DNA of 43,309 nucleotides from Chitinophaga pinensis (GTDB taxonomy: Bacteria > Bacteroidota > Bacteroidia > Flavobacteriales > Flavobacteriaceae), in NCBI GenBank assembly GCA_945873505.1, contig CAMCDQ010000017.1, positions 1 through 43,309 on the forward strand. The letters are read 5' to 3'. The notes under the pieces were generated by a model. It saw nothing but the letters and a program-made list of their open reading frames with translations. It was not told the DNA's origin and made no database searches. Shown one piece after another: positions 41,958 to 43,309 of the stretch (position 1 is its first letter; the number at the start of each line of letters is the position of its first letter). The position numbers and the translations under genes were made by a program.

Positions 41958-42068
41958 AAAACAATCAATTTAACTTATAGTATAAAAGTACGTTTTATTA
42001 AAATTCCTGATAAAAATAAAGTAATCACTTATTCAGTTGTTAAATTTTTTTTAAAATTTTATCAAAAA

Positions 42069-42100
42069 TTGGATTAATTTCTTTTTAAAATATATTTTTG
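42069..42100 (+). promoter_or_regulatory. Promoter of the 93-residue gene
   Basis: TTGG (42069-42072) and TATTTTTG (42093-42100) are 20 nt apart. The -7 box ends 5 nt before the ATG at 42106, so the transcript would be leaderless or nearly so. Confidence 0.5.
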
Positions 42101-42105
42101 CGCCA

Positions 42106-42387
42106 ATGAAACTTATTATAAAAGTAGTTATTTTTGTTTTTTTTATTTTTCTTTCAACTCCAACAATTTTGAGTTTGATTGAGAAAAACACTGACGTATC
42201 TTTTTTTTACAGTGCTGCAGAATTGGAAGATATGAATAAAGATGTCAAATTAGAATTTAAATTCGATACTTTTTCAATTTCATTTTTTAACTTACCAAAA
42301 AAGTCAAGTATAGTTCTTTCTGAGAATTTATCCAAACATGACAATATATCGTCTTCTATTTTTATTCCTCCACCAGATTTAGTTTAA
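42106..42387 (+). CDS. Small exported protein upstream of the SulP gene
   Basis: The 93-residue protein has an N-terminal hydrophobic segment (KLIIKVVIFVFFIFLSTPTILSLI), acting as an anchor or signal. The rest is short and polar (AAELEDMNKDVKLEFKFDTFS, then KKSSIVLSENLSKHDNISSS) and ends PPPDLV. I do not recognise the family. It lies 80 nt before the SulP transporter, with a perfect dyad in between, and diverges from oxyR. A regulatory or accessory role for the transporter is possible. Confidence 0.65.
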   Translation: MKLIIKVVIFVFFIFLSTPTILSLIEKNTDVSFFYSAAELEDMNKDVKLEFKFDTFSISFFNLPKKSSIVLSENLSKHDNISSSIFIPPPDLV

Positions 42388-42415
42388 TTACAAATGATTT
42401 TTTTTTGTAGAAATA

Positions 42416-42434
42416 GTTACGTAGATTACGTAAC
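42416..42434. promoter_or_regulatory. Candidate operator: perfect 19-bp dyad before the SulP gene
   Basis: GTTACGTA-gat-TACGTAAC is a perfect inverted repeat (8-bp arms, 3-bp spacer) 33 nt before the SulP ATG. It has no T-tract and the stem is short and AT-balanced, so a protein-binding site is more likely than a terminator. Confidence 0.5.
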
Positions 42435-42467
42435 AAAATTTTTTGTTTTTAAATTTAATAAGTTGTG

Positions 42468-43309
42468 ATGTATAAAAAAATAAACCTTTTTGCAAACCTC
42501 AAATCTGATTTTTCATCAGGTTTAGTGGTTTTTTTGGTGGCATTGCCACTTTGTTTAGGAATTGCACTTGCGAGTGGCGCTCCTTTATTTTCAGGTATAA
42601 TTTCAGGCGTTATTGGTGGTATTGTTGTTGGATTATTGAGTAAATCCCATATCAGCGTTTCTGGTCCTGCTGCTGGTTTAACTGCTATTGTACTAGTTGC
42701 AATTACGGATTTAGGCGCTTTTGATGTATTCTTAACAGCAGTTTTTATTGCAGGATTGATTCAATTAGCTTTAGGATTTTTAAAAGCTGGTGGAATATCC
42801 AACTTTTTTCCAACGAATGTAATCGAAGGGATGTTGGCTGGAATAGGTGTCATTATTTTCTTAAAACAAATCCCAAAAGCACTTGGTTCTGATGTTTCAG
42901 TTGGTTCTGGACTTAAAATTTTTACCGATGTTGCTGCTTCCTTTGGAGATATAAAATTTGGGGTTGTAATTATAACTGCCATTTCATTGTCAATAATCTT
43001 GATTTGGGGTAAAATTCCAGTTTTGAAGAATATTAAAATGCTTCCTGCTGCGCTTATTGCTGTTACAATTGGTATATTAATTAATGAATTCATATTCAAA
43101 GGGACATCATTAGAAATTACCAGCAAATATTTAGTATCACTTCCAGTTCCAACTTCAATTGAAGAATTCAAAGCAATTTTGGTACTTCCTGATTTTTCTA
43201 GTTTTTTAAATCCTAAAGTTTGGATGGTTGGGTTTACAATTGCAATTGTTGCTTCTATAGAAACTTTATTGTGTATTGAAGCTGCCGATAGAATGGATGT
43301 TCAAAAACG
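42468..43309 (+). CDS. SulP-family inorganic anion transporter (5' part, cut by window end)
   Basis: Membrane transporter of the SLC26/SulP family. The 280 codons visible run open to the window edge. The start MYKKINLFANLKSDFSSGLVV precedes the family's first helices: FLVALPLCLGIALASGAPLFSG, then SGPAAGLTAIVLVAI, and FFPTNVIEGMLAGIGVIIFLKQIP. Then comes IVASIETLLCIEAADRMD, the conserved SulP segment near helix 8. The C-terminal helices and any STAS domain lie outside. Bacteroidota members of this subgroup often precede a carbonic anhydrase gene and may carry bicarbonate, but sulfate or other anions remain possible. Confidence 0.92.
   Translation, partial: MYKKINLFANLKSDFSSGLVVFLVALPLCLGIALASGAPLFSGIISGVIGGIVVGLLSKSHISVSGPAAGLTAIVLVAITDLGAFDVFLTAVFIAGLIQLALGFLKAGGISNFFPTNVIEGMLAGIGVIIFLKQIPKALGSDVSVGSGLKIFTDVAASFGDIKFGVVIITAISLSIILIWGKIPVLKNIKMLPAALIAVTIGILINEFIFKGTSLEITSKYLVSLPVPTSIEEFKAILVLPDFSSFLNPKVWMVGFTIAIVASIETLLCIEAADRMDVQK

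Noticed and set aside
41930..41968. Extra 13 residues at the OxyR N-terminus
   Set aside because: They overlap the TATATTTG promoter box; starting at 41929 places the redox cysteines at 199 and 208 as in E. coli.
42761..43171. Minus-strand frame of 136 codons near the window end
   Set aside because: It lies antisense to the SulP transporter, whose open frame runs to the end of the window.

Overview
The window looks like chromosomal DNA of a Flavobacterium-type bacterium (Bacteroidota, Flavobacteriaceae). The sequence is AT-rich. Many starts are preceded by the Bacteroidota -7 promoter element TAnnTTTG, and start codons sit in A-rich leaders rather than behind clear Shine-Dalgarno sites. The gene content also fits: a TonB-dependent receptor with a carboxypeptidase-like N-terminal domain, PspC/GIN envelope genes, DUF4197, DUF4920 and DUF1543 proteins, and a DnaJ with half of the usual zinc fingers. 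I see no prophage, transposase, CRISPR array or plasmid function. The window is mostly core genome, and its odd features lie in the intergenic DNA and in a few reduced proteins.

Layout. 0.1-8.2 kb: a TPR membrane protein, a siderophore-type TonB receptor, release factor 1 (prfA), orotidine phosphate decarboxylase (pyrF), an alpha/beta hydrolase, a DUF4197 protein and formyl-THF deformylase (purU). 8.4-20.6 kb: an acyl-CoA mutase region. It holds a fused isobutyryl-CoA mutase (IcmF), two small secreted proteins, a DUF1543 protein, the mutase chaperone GTPase MeaB, a 2,4-dienoyl-CoA reductase, and both methylmalonyl-CoA mutase subunits behind a DivIC/FtsB-like gene and uridine kinase. 20.7-27.7 kb: a LytTR response regulator, tRNA-Pro(TGG), thioredoxin reductase, a GIN-domain protein, a PadR-PspC operon, a DUF4442 protein and a TIGR01777 epimerase. 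28.0-34.3 kb: grpE-dnaJ, a NatA/NatB-like ABC exporter, a sigma-54-type regulator without a DNA-binding domain, a frameshifted mini-gene and a single-domain DEAD-like protein. 34.3-37.2 kb: an ECF sigma factor with its anti-sigma and Spy-like partners, a SRPBCC/GyrI-like protein and a small membrane protein. 37.2-43.3 kb: a MazG-like pyrophosphohydrolase, ilvE, two lipoproteins with mnmD, a small orphan gene, oxyR, a small exported protein and the first part of a SulP anion transporter cut by the window end.

How the genes work together. IcmF keeps the Phe/Gln pair of isobutyryl-CoA mutases, while MutB keeps the Tyr/Arg pair of methylmalonyl-CoA mutases. The region therefore encodes two B12-dependent carbon-skeleton mutases with different substrates, plus MeaB and an auxiliary beta-oxidation reductase. 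This fits breakdown of branched-chain amino acids, propionate and unsaturated fatty acids. IlvE, further along, connects to the same branched-chain pool.

The most notable non-coding feature is a dispersed intergenic element of about 65-95 bp. It has six recognisable copies, bounded by AGCCC(T/C)GAT at one end and AGCT(C/A)C or AGCTTC at the other, in two sequence subtypes. Two copies carry a second GC-rich palindrome nested at the same internal point. A different GC-rich repeat, seen between genes at 33.45 kb, appears to have entered the IcmF reading frame in frame at 9.0 kb. A perfect 19-bp dyad precedes the SulP gene.
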